NCBI GenBank assembly: GCA_030039515.1
Contig: JASHVT010000100.1
Span: 1-8,196, forward strand
DNA length: 8,196 nt
From: Nitrososphaerales archaeon
GTDB taxonomy: Archaea; Thermoproteota; Nitrososphaeria; Nitrososphaerales; Gagatemarchaeaceae
Direction of reading: 5' to 3'
Every line of letters starts with the position of its first letter. The stretch's first letter is position 1. The translations under genes and the position numbers were made by a program. Shown one piece after another: positions 1-5,898 of the stretch. The notes below the pieces were generated by a model. That model did not search any database, was not told the origin of the DNA, and was given only the letters and a program-made list of their open reading frames with translations.

Positions 1-5
1 TAAGG

Positions 6-34
6 GCACTCCTTAGTGCGGCCAACGACTTTTT
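6..34 (+). terminator. Candidate terminator hairpin with T run
   Basis: GCACT (6-10) and AGTGC (15-19) form a perfect 5-bp stem around a CCTT loop, and a run of five T (30-34) follows about 10 bases later. Archaeal transcripts often end at T runs, so this may be the end of a transcript entering from the left. The TAA at 1-3 could be the stop codon of that upstream gene, but too little sequence is present to tell. The stem is short and could be chance. Confidence 0.3.
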
Positions 35-55
35 GACAGAGGATCAGACGGAGGT

Positions 56-77
56 CTGGCGCCTTACCCAACGCCAG
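56..77. repeat. Inverted repeat upstream of prefoldin gene
   Basis: CTGGCG (56-61) and CGCCAG (72-77) are perfect reverse complements separated by 10 bases, followed by CTTTG. The repeat lies in the lower-GC stretch before the prefoldin gene, just upstream of its TATA-like box. It could be a second terminator stem for the upstream transcript or an operator. Nothing decides between these, and a 6-bp stem may be chance. Confidence 0.35.
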
Positions 78-100
78 CTTTGTAGTCAAGTGCCAAAAGA

Positions 101-107
101 CTTTAAG
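101..107 (+). promoter_or_regulatory. TATA-like box for prefoldin/DHH operon
   Basis: CTTTAAG sits in a locally AT-richer patch, preceded by an A-rich element (AAAAGA) that could serve as a BRE. Its centre is about 31 bases before the TTG at 135, the distance expected for an archaeal promoter giving a leaderless or very short-leader mRNA. This placement, and the absence of a Shine-Dalgarno sequence, is part of the argument for the start at 135. No other promoter-like site is visible before the DHH gene, so this box probably serves both genes. Confidence 0.45.
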
Positions 108-134
108 CAGCAAGAATCGGTCGCGAAACGAGAA

Positions 135-515
135 TTGAGTCAGCCGGAGCTGCCGCCGTACCTAAGGGAACAGCTGGCCAGGTTCGAGCAGATACAGCAG
201 AACCTCCAAGCGGTCCTGGTGCAGAAGCAGCAGGTAGAGATGGAGCTGAGCGAGACGGACAAGGCCTTGGAGGAGCTCGGCAGGGCAGCGGACGACGAGG
301 CGGTCTACAAGTTCGCAGGGAACCTGCTCGTGAAGGTCCAGAAGAGCGAGGTCATGAAGGAGCTGACCGAGAAGAAGGAGCTTGCGGGGACGAGGAAGAT
401 GGTCCTGGCGAAGCAAGAGTCGAGGTTCAGGGAAAATCTCAAGGAGCTCCAGGGCAAGATCGACGACGCGGTGAAGCCCAAGGCGGCGCAGACGCAGCCG
501 CCCGGCGACGCCTAG
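135..515 (+). CDS. pfdB: Prefoldin beta subunit
   Basis: Beta subunit of the archaeal prefoldin (GimC) hexamer, a cytosolic chaperone that holds unfolded proteins in its coiled-coil tentacles and passes them to the thermosome. From the TTG at 135 the protein is 126 residues, close to the usual family length of roughly 120. Residues 7-50 form the first long helix (PPYLREQLARFEQIQQ, then heptad-like KQQVEMELSE). The central beta-hairpin segment is near 55-70 (AVYKFAGNLLVKV), and a second coiled-coil helix rich in K/E runs to about 112. The tail is short, Pro/Ala/Gln-rich and probably disordered. The frame is open back to TTG 33, with a GTG at 90, but those extra residues look unlike prefoldin, fall in lower-GC sequence and cover the TATA-like box, so TTG 135 is preferred. 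The start is less certain than the identity. Confidence 0.9.
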   Translation: MSQPELPPYLREQLARFEQIQQNLQAVLVQKQQVEMELSETDKALEELGRAADDEAVYKFAGNLLVKVQKSEVMKELTEKKELAGTRKMVLAKQESRFRENLKELQGKIDDAVKPKAAQTQPPGDA

Positions 516-529
516 GCCTGCGCCCACCC

Positions 530-1534
530 ATGGCCCAGGAAAGGCCCGAAGACTTCCCGTTCACAGACCCAAAGTCCCTGCGCACAGCGGCGGTAATCTG
601 CCATAGGAACGCGGACCCCGACGCCTATCTCTCGGCCTACGCGATGTCTTCTCTGATCAGGAAGTTGGCGCCCTGGTGCCGCGTGACGATAGGGACGCCG
701 GGCGGGGTGACCGCCCTGACGGCGAAGCTCAGCAAGAGGTTCCCGCACGAGGGTGCCGAGAAGTGGAGCGAGGACTACGACCTCTGCGTCGCGGTGGACG
801 TGGGCGACGAGGAGCTGCTCGACGACTGGAGGGCGAAGATGGAGGACTCGAGAGGGGTGAAGGTCCTCGTCGACCATCATCCGATCCGAGAGGGAGGGGT
901 GTACGACCACATGATCGTTGACGAGGCCGCGACATCCGCCGCCGAGGTGGTCTGCCGCATCTTCTTCAGGAAGGGGCTCGACGTAGAGAGGGACGTCGCA
1001 CAGGCGCTCCTCGAGGCGATAATGTTCGACTCGTCGCACCTCACGATAGCCGGGCCCGAGGGACTGCGGACGGTGGTCGCCCTGCTTGACCGGGGGGCGG
1101 ACCTGGCCGAGGCGAGGAGGGAGCTCAGGATGGACCCCGACTACGGCGAGGTGCTCGCCAAGCTGAAGGGGGCGCAGAGGCTCAAGATATTCAGAGTCGG
1201 AGAGTGGGTGGCGTCGACGAGCCTGATAGGCTCCTTCCAGGCGCACGTCGCGAGGTCGCTTGTCTACCTCGGCGCCGACGTGGCGGTGGCGGCCGGCGAG
1301 TCGGAGGGGGAGACCAGGGTGAGCCTGCGGTCCACGCAGAGGTTCGCCGAGAGGAGCGGGGTCAGGCTGGGCAAGGACGTGGCGGAGCACGTCGCGGCCA
1401 AGCTCGGGGGGCATGGCGGGGGGCACGCCACCGCCGCGTCCTATTCTACGAAGGTCGAGCCGGAGGCGGCGGTCGACGAGACTCTGAGGCGGATCGCATC
1501 TATGTTGGGCTATGAGCTGAAAGAGGTCACTTGA
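530..1534 (+). CDS. DHH/DHHA1-family phosphoesterase (RecJ/NrnA-like)
   Basis: A 334-residue cytosolic phosphoesterase of the DHH superfamily, whose members use two Mn ions to cleave phosphodiesters in single-stranded nucleic acids, nanoRNA or cyclic dinucleotides. Motif I is HRNADPDA (25-32, ligands H25, D29, D31). D90 lies in a VAVDVG strand, the DHH triad is D115-H116-H117, and a fourth acidic residue is D167 in AIMFDSSH. The C-terminal DHHA1 substrate-binding motif is GGHGGGHATAAS (293-304). Length fits a two-domain NrnA-like or archaeal RecJ-like protein without extra domains. The ATG at 530 follows the prefoldin stop after 14 bases, so the two are probably cotranscribed. No Shine-Dalgarno sequence is visible. 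Its 3' end overlaps the convergent Nudix-like gene by 8 bases. The exact substrate (ssDNA, short RNA or a cyclic dinucleotide) cannot be read from the motifs. Confidence 0.88.
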   Translation: MAQERPEDFPFTDPKSLRTAAVICHRNADPDAYLSAYAMSSLIRKLAPWCRVTIGTPGGVTALTAKLSKRFPHEGAEKWSEDYDLCVAVDVGDEELLDDWRAKMEDSRGVKVLVDHHPIREGGVYDHMIVDEAATSAAEVVCRIFFRKGLDVERDVAQALLEAIMFDSSHLTIAGPEGLRTVVALLDRGADLAEARRELRMDPDYGEVLAKLKGAQRLKIFRVGEWVASTSLIGSFQAHVARSLVYLGADVAVAAGESEGETRVSLRSTQRFAERSGVRLGKDVAEHVAAKLGGHGGGHATAASYSTKVEPEAAVDETLRRIASMLGYELKEVT

Positions 1535-2081
1535 GCCCCGCGGCCTTTCTCCTGTAGCCCTTCGAGGCCGGGTGGCTCAGGAAGCCCTCGAGAGAGAGCT
1601 TGAACCAGGGCGTGTAGGAGTCTGGGTCGGTCCGCAGGTCCTCCTCCACCTGATCCAGCGTTGCCCATCTCACCGCGGCCATCTCCTCCGAGTTGGGCGT
1701 GACCTTGCCGTCGAACTCTCCTATCAGGACCCGGCAGAACTCGTTCTCCGCGTTCGCCCCCTGGGGGGCGAAGTACACGAAAGAGTGCACGTCTACGAGC
1801 TGAGGGATTCTGGCGCCGAGCTCCTGGACCCCCTTCCTCGCCGCCGCCTGCTGGTACGTCTCTCCCGGATACACGTGGCTCGTGTAGGAGACGTCCCACG
1901 CGCCGGGCCAGAGAAGCTTCTTGGGGCTCCTCTGCTGGAGGAGCATCTTGCCGTCGTGGAAGAGGAAGACAGTGTACGCCCTGTGCCTCCTTCCCTTGCC
2001 GGCATGGCAGTTCTCCCGAGTGTCTGTTCCGAGCTCGTTGTCGTGCTCGTCCACCAATACGAGGATCTCCTGACGGGGCAT
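1527..2081 (-). CDS. Nudix protein resembling type I isopentenyl-diphosphate isomerase, catalytic Cys replaced by Thr
   Basis: A 184-residue Nudix-fold protein. It follows type I IPP isomerase (Idi) along most of its length: VDEHDNELGT at 10-19, ENCH, HRAYTVFLF, LLQQRSPKK, WPGAW, then SHVYPGE. From memory of E. coli Idi, the metal ligands correspond to H26, H33, H69, E87, E112 and E114 (ENEFC), with pyrophosphate-contacting R22, R51 and K55 and active-site Y103 and W159. The catalytic cysteine (E. coli C67, in WTNSVCGH) is T67 here (WDVSYTSH). The Nudix box is degenerate in the Idi manner (ARKGVQELG), unlike canonical REUxEE hydrolases. It may therefore be an altered isomerase, a hydrolase of the YfcD sort, or another prenyl-diphosphate enzyme. 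The ATG at 2081 has no Shine-Dalgarno but has a TATA-like box about 28 bases upstream, so it is probably leaderless, with its own promoter downstream of the riboflavin kinase gene. Confidence 0.8.
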   Translation of the reverse strand: MPRQEILVLVDEHDNELGTDTRENCHAGKGRRHRAYTVFLFHDGKMLLQQRSPKKLLWPGAWDVSYTSHVYPGETYQQAAARKGVQELGARIPQLVDVHSFVYFAPQGANAENEFCRVLIGEFDGKVTPNSEEMAAVRWATLDQVEEDLRTDPDSYTPWFKLSLEGFLSHPASKGYRRKAAGLK

Positions 2082-2104
2082 CCGGAGTCACGGCATCAAG
2101 ATTC

Positions 2105-2112
2105 TAGATAAG
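2105..2112 (-). promoter_or_regulatory. TATA-like box for the Nudix/Idi-like gene
   Basis: On the minus strand this reads CTTATCTA, centred about 28 bases before the ATG at 2081. That spacing suits an archaeal promoter with a leaderless mRNA. It sits in the 62-base gap (2082-2143) after the riboflavin kinase stop and is AT-richer than its surroundings. Read-through from the kinase gene remains possible. Confidence 0.4.
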
Positions 2113-2143
2113 CCCATCGGCAAAGGCGCGCCTGGCCCGGAGG

Positions 2144-2836
2144 TCACTCGACGTACGCGGTCACCGAACAGGGGTCGCCGTCCTTCAGCTTCATAGCCTT
2201 GCGCAGATTGACGGGCGCGATGACTTCGAGAACCGAGCTGTCGTAGTGGGTCCTCTCGATCGCCAAGACGGCACCGGCGTACTTTCCGGCGATCTCGGCC
2301 CTGAAGCACTTCACCGGGCCATACGTCCTTTTGCCGTCCGTGAAGCCGGGGACCTCGATCCCCTTGAGGTGGTCCAGCCGCCGGCGCTGCCCTATCGCGT
2401 CCTCGCTGGCCAGACGGAGGTTGAGCGTCCCAGGGAACGGCTCGAAGCCCAACGCCCTCCGGAACGTCTTCGTGTACCCCTTCAGCGAGATGTAGTACCC
2501 TCCCTCCCCTAGCCCCGTGAAGACCGTGCCCTCGAACCCGAGCTCTTCCTTCCCCTTCACGAGGCTCTTGCTTGTCTCGGCTAGGAAGGTCTCGGCCTCC
2601 CTCAGTCCGCCGTCGGTGAGCCGGACGGCCAGACCGCGCCCCGCGTGCGCCCTCTCGATGAGCCCGGCCAGCTGGAGTTCCCTGAGTCGGACGGACGCGG
2701 CCTGCTGGCTCAGGTTCAGGGACTCTCCCAGTTCCTTGCTGGAGATCCTCGCGAAGGACGAACCCGCCCCCAGCCGCACCAGGTGCAGCAGGGTGGCCAG
2801 TCTCTCGGCATCTGACTTTGGGCGGCGCCTTGCCAT
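2144..2836 (-). CDS. ribK: CTP-dependent riboflavin kinase with N-terminal winged-helix domain (RbkR type)
   Basis: A 230-residue protein that phosphorylates riboflavin to FMN with CTP, the archaeal route and unrelated to bacterial RibF. Residues 1-90 form a MarR-like winged-helix domain: a basic start, a helix-turn-helix around 33-58 (SKELGESLNLSQQAASVRLR), then a wing with RGLAVRLTDGG. Residues 100-230 are the kinase: the glycine-rich GTVFTGLGEGGYY (103-115), PFPGTLNL (133-140), the RTHYDSSVLEVIAP segment (195-208) and a final LRKAMKLKDGD. This fusion is the architecture of RbkR, an archaeal kinase that also acts as a transcriptional regulator of riboflavin genes. It is divergent from an ECF transporter, with a shared TATA core and a near-palindrome in the 59-base gap, which supports autoregulation and control of uptake. 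The ATG at 2836 lacks a Shine-Dalgarno and lies about 32 bases from the TATA core, so the leader should be only a few bases. Confidence 0.92.
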   Translation of the reverse strand: MARRRPKSDAERLATLLHLVRLGAGSSFARISSKELGESLNLSQQAASVRLRELQLAGLIERAHAGRGLAVRLTDGGLREAETFLAETSKSLVKGKEELGFEGTVFTGLGEGGYYISLKGYTKTFRRALGFEPFPGTLNLRLASEDAIGQRRRLDHLKGIEVPGFTDGKRTYGPVKCFRAEIAGKYAGAVLAIERTHYDSSVLEVIAPVNLRKAMKLKDGDPCSVTAYVE

Positions 2837-2848
2837 CTACAAGGAAGC

Positions 2849-2860
2849 TGGTTGCTACCA
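2849..2860. promoter_or_regulatory. Candidate operator in divergent promoter
   Basis: TGGTTGCTACCA is a near-perfect 12-bp palindrome: TGGT/ACCA arms and a central GC, with one mismatched pair (T/T). It lies between the TATA core and the riboflavin kinase start, and just upstream of the BRE side of the transporter promoter. A bound winged-helix dimer here would be placed to affect both directions. That the kinase's own DNA-binding domain binds it is inference from position. I do not recall the RbkR consensus well enough to compare. Confidence 0.35.
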
Positions 2861-2863
2861 AAG

Positions 2864-2872
2864 TATTATAAG
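2864..2872. promoter_or_regulatory. Shared divergent TATA box
   Basis: TATTATAAG is the most AT-rich spot in the local sequence, and its TTATAA core (2866-2871) is a perfect palindrome that can be read both ways. The core centre is about 28 bases before the plus-strand TTG at 2896 and 32 bases before the minus-strand ATG at 2836. Both are right for archaeal TATA boxes with leaderless or nearly leaderless transcripts. On the plus strand an ACCAAAG stretch precedes it, a plausible BRE. The site supports TTG 2896 as the transporter start. Confidence 0.65.
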
Positions 2873-2895
2873 AATAGCGAGGTCGTGGCGGCGGC

Positions 2896-3480
2896 TTGCG
2901 AAGGTCAGCCTGGGTCAGCATGGTCGCGCTCTTCACGGCTCTTGCCGTGGTGTTGAACGGCCTGACGGTTCCCGCCCCCTATGCGGGCTTCCTGCTTTAC
3001 GGCGTGTGGGAGATCCCCGTCCTCCTCGCGCTCCTCCTCCTCGGCTTCAGGGGTGGCGTGGCGGTCGCCGCGCTGAACGGCTTGGCCCTCGAGTTCGTCA
3101 ACCCGGGGAGCCTGCCGACAGGGCCGCTCTACAACTTCGTCGCAGAGGTGGCCATGTTCGCCGGGGTCGTGGCAGCCCAGAGGGTCGCAGGGGGGAGAAG
3201 AGCCTCGATCCTCGCGGGCCTCGCGACCGCCGCCGGCGCCGCAGCAAGGACGGGGGTGATGACCGTGGTCAACTGGCTCGTGCTGGCGCGCCCCTATCCC
3301 ATCGGGTTCGGGTCGTTCGGCGTGACGCAAGCAGAGGTGCCCGCCTACCTCGTCCTGATAGCGGTCTTCAACGCGACGGTCGCTCTGTACGTTGTCCCGG
3401 CCTCGTACGGGATACGCACCGCCATTAGGTCCAGGACGAAGGTCTTCGAGCACGTCGCGGCCACCGAGTCTCGGCTCTGA
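2896..3480 (+). CDS. ECF transporter S component, probably riboflavin (RibU-like)
   Basis: A 194-residue, Ala/Leu/Val-rich membrane protein with about six predicted transmembrane segments (roughly 8-24, 34-50, 52-68, 78-96, 104-128, 146-170) and a positively charged cytoplasmic tail (RTAIRSRTK). S components bind the vitamin and dock on the EcfA-A'-T module encoded immediately downstream. Segments such as WEIPVLLALLLLGFRGG, GPLYNFVAE and VNWLVL recall RibU-type S components. The divergent riboflavin kinase/regulator makes riboflavin the best-supported substrate, but this is inference, and another vitamin is possible. The TTG at 2896 is chosen because the TATA core is 28 bases upstream. ATG 2920 would remove eight residues (MRRSAWVS) just before the first membrane helix. 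First gene of a six-gene operon. Confidence 0.82.
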   Translation: MRRSAWVSMVALFTALAVVLNGLTVPAPYAGFLLYGVWEIPVLLALLLLGFRGGVAVAALNGLALEFVNPGSLPTGPLYNFVAEVAMFAGVVAAQRVAGGRRASILAGLATAAGAAARTGVMTVVNWLVLARPYPIGFGSFGVTQAEVPAYLVLIAVFNATVALYVVPASYGIRTAIRSRTKVFEHVAATESRL

Positions 3481-3493
3481 GGCTTCCCCTCCT

Positions 3494-3500
3494 GGGTGAG
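3494..3500 (+). promoter_or_regulatory. Shine-Dalgarno before ecfA TTG start
   Basis: GGGTGAG ends three bases before the TTG at 3504 and contains GGTGA, complementary to the 3' end of archaeal 16S rRNA. It lies in the 23-base gap after the S-component stop. It fixes TTG 3504 as the start and is the clearest Shine-Dalgarno in the window, at the one junction of this operon without a stop/start overlap. Confidence 0.55.
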
Positions 3501-3503
3501 ATC

Positions 3504-4349
3504 TTGACCAGCATTCTGGAGATCGAGTCCTTCGGCTTCCGTTACGCCAACGCCCCGAGGAACGCGGTGGCGGACTTCTCACTTGAGGTGACGGAGGGGT
3601 CGATACTGGTCCTGGCCGGCCCTTCGGGGTGCGGCAAGTCCACCCTCCTCAGGGCGGTCAACGGCCTTATCCCTCACATGTACAACGGGGACTACTCCGG
3701 CGACGTGAAGGTGGCCGGAAGGAGCGTTAAGGGCTCGGAGATGCGCGAGCTCGCGCAGACGGTAGGGTTCCTCTTCCAGAACCCGGAGAACCAGATCTTC
3801 ATGTTCTCTGTGGAGAGGGACGTCGCGTTCGGCCTCGAGAACCTGGGAGTCCCCCACGACGAGATCCGCTCAAGGGTCGACGAGGCGATGGAGCTTCTGG
3901 GCATCGCTTCTCTGGCGAAGAGGGCCCCGCACGAGCTGTCCGACGGGCAGAAGCAGAGGGTGGCGCTGGCCGGCGTGCTGGCGATGAGGCCGAAGCTCGT
4001 CATCCTCGACGAGCCCACCTCGCTGCTCGACCCGAGGACGGCCAAGGAGCTCGTCGAGCTCGTCGCGCGCCTCCGGAAGGAGCTGGGGACCACCTTCCTC
4101 ATAGTGGAGCACAGGCTGGAGCTGCTCGTGGAGGTGGCGGACAAGATGGTTGTGATGAGCGGGGGCAGGAAGGTGCTGGACGGGTCGCCGCAGGAGGTCC
4201 TGATGGGAGACCTGGCCGAGGGTTACGGTGTCGCGGTCCCGGCGGTCACCAAGCTGCAGAAGATGCTCGCGGGCGACGGCCTGGTCCGAGGGGACCGGAT
4301 GATGACCGGGACCGAGCTCGCGAAGACGATCTCGCAGGCGGGACATTGA
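3504..4349 (+). CDS. ecfA1: ECF transporter ATPase A (first ATPase)
   Basis: A 281-residue ABC ATPase that, with the next gene's product, powers the ECF vitamin transporter at the cytoplasmic face. Motifs in order: Walker A GPSGCGKST (39-47), Q-loop with the ECF-typical FQNPENQIF (91-99), signature LSDGQKQR (145-152), Walker B LVILDE with catalytic E170, D-loop SLLD (173-176) and switch H203 in IVEHR. The signature has Asp where LSGGQ has its first Gly. After about residue 235 comes the short C-terminal extension usual for EcfA proteins. The start is TTG 3504, with a Shine-Dalgarno just upstream. The stop overlaps the next gene's TTG start (TTGA, 4346-4349), implying translational coupling and equal production of the two ATPases. 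Confidence 0.93.
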   Translation: MTSILEIESFGFRYANAPRNAVADFSLEVTEGSILVLAGPSGCGKSTLLRAVNGLIPHMYNGDYSGDVKVAGRSVKGSEMRELAQTVGFLFQNPENQIFMFSVERDVAFGLENLGVPHDEIRSRVDEAMELLGIASLAKRAPHELSDGQKQRVALAGVLAMRPKLVILDEPTSLLDPRTAKELVELVARLRKELGTTFLIVEHRLELLVEVADKMVVMSGGRKVLDGSPQEVLMGDLAEGYGVAVPAVTKLQKMLAGDGLVRGDRMMTGTELAKTISQAGH

Positions 4350-5155
4350 TAGAGTTCGAAGGGGTCTCGTTCACCCATCCCAACGGTGTGCTCGCCCTCG
4401 ACAACGTCGACCTGAGGATCGAGAAGGGCGAGACCCTCGCCATAGTGGGAGAGAATGGCGCCGGGAAGACGACGTTGGTCAGGCACGTCACCGGCCTCCT
4501 GAAGCCGGCGAAGGGCAGGGTCTCCGTCGACGGCGTGGACACGCGGACCACGACGACGGCGACGCTATCGAGGAAGGTGGGTGTGGCGTTCCAGAACCCC
4601 GACCATCAGCTGTTCTCGGAGAGCGTGGAGGCCGAGATGGCGTTCGCGCTGAAGAACTTCGGCTTCGAGCCGGACGTCGTCGCCAAGAGGGTATCGTGGG
4701 GGCTGCAGACCTTCGGCCTGGAGGAGTACAGGGGGTCGTCCCCCTTGATCCTCAGCGGGGGGGAGAAGAAGCGGCTGACGCTGGCTTGCATTCTCGCATG
4801 GGACCCTGACGCGGTGATACTGGACGAGCCGACTGTGGGGCAGGACGCGCTGCAGAAGGAGCGCCTGGCTGGCACGGTCAGAATGCTTGGCGCCGCCGGG
4901 AAGACGGTGGTGATCGTCTCGCACGACATAGAGTTCCTCTGGCCGATGCAGCCCAGGGTGGTGGTGATGAAGTCAGGCCGCATAGTCGCAGATGGGCCCG
5001 CGGCGGAGGTCATGCAGAGAAGGGAGGCGCTGGACTCGGCGAGGGTGGCGCAGCCGCAGCTCGTGGCCTTCGGTCAGGAGCTCGGCGCCAAGCCCGAGCG
5101 GCCGTTCGTCGACGCCCTTGGAGCAAGGCGCTTCATCGAGGGGCGACGCCCATGA
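4346..5155 (+). CDS. ecfA2: ECF transporter ATPase A' (second ATPase)
   Basis: A 269-residue ABC ATPase, partner of the preceding one in the ECF heterodimer. Walker A is GENGAGKTT (35-43), the Q-loop is FQNPDHQLF (82-90) with Q83, the signature is LSGGEKKR (136-143), Walker B is VILDE (157-161) and the switch His is H193 in IVSHD. All catalytic motifs are intact in both ATPases, so neither composite site is obviously dead. The C-terminal 45 residues are the EcfA-type extension, ending in a basic tail. It starts at TTG 4346, overlapping the previous stop by four bases, and its own stop overlaps the EcfT start as ATGA (5152-5155). Confidence 0.93.
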   Translation: MIEFEGVSFTHPNGVLALDNVDLRIEKGETLAIVGENGAGKTTLVRHVTGLLKPAKGRVSVDGVDTRTTTTATLSRKVGVAFQNPDHQLFSESVEAEMAFALKNFGFEPDVVAKRVSWGLQTFGLEEYRGSSPLILSGGEKKRLTLACILAWDPDAVILDEPTVGQDALQKERLAGTVRMLGAAGKTVVIVSHDIEFLWPMQPRVVVMKSGRIVADGPAAEVMQRREALDSARVAQPQLVAFGQELGAKPERPFVDALGARRFIEGRRP

Positions 5156-5898
5156 TGTGGCTCAGCGGAGGGTTCCTCTTCAGGAGCTCCTCGTCCTACT
5201 ATCACAGGCTCGACCCCAGGGTCAAGCTGCTCATATCCATCCTGATGTTCGTCTGCGCCCTGCTCGCCAGGTACATCTACGAGCTCGTCCTGGTCATGGC
5301 TTTCATGGCCGGGGTCGCGGTCACAGCCAAGGTCCTCGCCCGGGTCGGGAGGACGATGTTCCTCACCGCCACGTTCTCGGCCGTGATATTCGTGGTCAAC
5401 TTCCTCGTCACGCGGAACCTGGTGTCGTCGGAGTTGTACGCGGTCAGGTTCGTGGCCATAGTCGTCTCGACGAGCCTGTTCTTCATCACGGCTTCGCCTG
5501 ACGAGCTCGAGCAGGTGATGAAGACGTTCAGGATGCCCAGGGACGTGGTCTTCGCCTTCGTCACGGCTGTCAGGTTCATCCCGGTGATGATGCTGGACAC
5601 GTTCCAGATAATGGACGCCCAGAAATCCCGCGGCCTAGAGATGCAGAAGGGCAACGTCTTCCTGAGGTTGAAGAACATGATCCCGGTGCTCATCCCGCTC
5701 GTGGTGAACGCGGTCGTTCGCTCAGGCGAGCTCGCCGAGGCGATGGAGTCGCGCGCCTACGGCGCGGTGCCGAAGCCCACCTCTCTCGTGCGATACAAGG
5801 CGCGCGGGGTCGACAAGGCCGTGGCTGTCGCTGCCGTCGCGCTCTTCGCCCTGACCGCCTACAGCTTTTATGTCGTCCTGCCTCCCCTGTTTCTGTGA
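5152..5898 (+). CDS. ecfT: ECF transporter T component (EcfT)
   Basis: The 248-residue membrane scaffold that joins the two ATPases to the S component. The N-terminus has the family-typical FRSSSSYYHRLDPRVKLL, followed by membrane helices at about 25-40, 43-60, 68-86 and 98-114, and one near 224-244. Between them lies the long cytoplasmic coupling region, with DELEQVMKTFRMPRDVVFAF, TAVRFIPVM and the two coupling motifs that bind the ATPases: KSRGLE (158-163) and AMESRAYG (197-204). These are canonically Ala-Arg-Gly; here they read Ser-Arg-Gly and Ser-Arg-Ala. It is a generic EcfT rather than cobalt/nickel CbiQ, judging by its company. ATG 5152 overlaps the A' stop; ATG 5155 is an equally readable start one codon later. 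Its stop overlaps the next gene's GTG. Confidence 0.92.
   Translation: MMWLSGGFLFRSSSSYYHRLDPRVKLLISILMFVCALLARYIYELVLVMAFMAGVAVTAKVLARVGRTMFLTATFSAVIFVVNFLVTRNLVSSELYAVRFVAIVVSTSLFFITASPDELEQVMKTFRMPRDVVFAFVTAVRFIPVMMLDTFQIMDAQKSRGLEMQKGNVFLRLKNMIPVLIPLVVNAVVRSGELAEAMESRAYGAVPKPTSLVRYKARGVDKAVAVAAVALFALTAYSFYVVLPPLFL

Noticed and set aside
33..134. N-terminal extension of prefoldin from TTG 33
   Set aside because: The added residues do not look like prefoldin, are coded by lower-GC DNA and cover the likely promoter. Kept only as an alternative.
1..134. A tRNA or other structured RNA gene
   Set aside because: No T-loop (GTTCRA), no acceptor-stem pairing and no box C/D elements could be found; only two short hairpins.
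512..1426. Open minus-strand frame of 304 codons opposite the DHH gene
   Set aside because: It is Arg/Pro/Leu/His-rich with no recognisable motif and lies fully opposite a gene with all DHH motifs intact. Long antisense frames are expected in GC-rich DNA.
2124..2133. AGGCGCGCCT, a perfect 10-bp palindrome after the riboflavin kinase stop
   Set aside because: It has no loop to act as a hairpin terminator, no T run on the transcript side, and palindromes of this length are expected by chance several times in GC-rich DNA of this size.
2088..2936. Open minus-strand frame of 282 codons overlapping the kinase in another frame
   Set aside because: Runs through the divergent promoter and yields Arg/Gly/Pro-rich sequence without family features. 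The overlapping kinase frame has a full set of conserved motifs.
2517..3428. Open plus-strand frame of 303 codons spanning the riboflavin kinase, promoter and S component
   Set aside because: It crosses the divergent promoter, is antisense to the kinase and out of frame with the S component. Its product is low-complexity Arg/Ser/Gly-rich.
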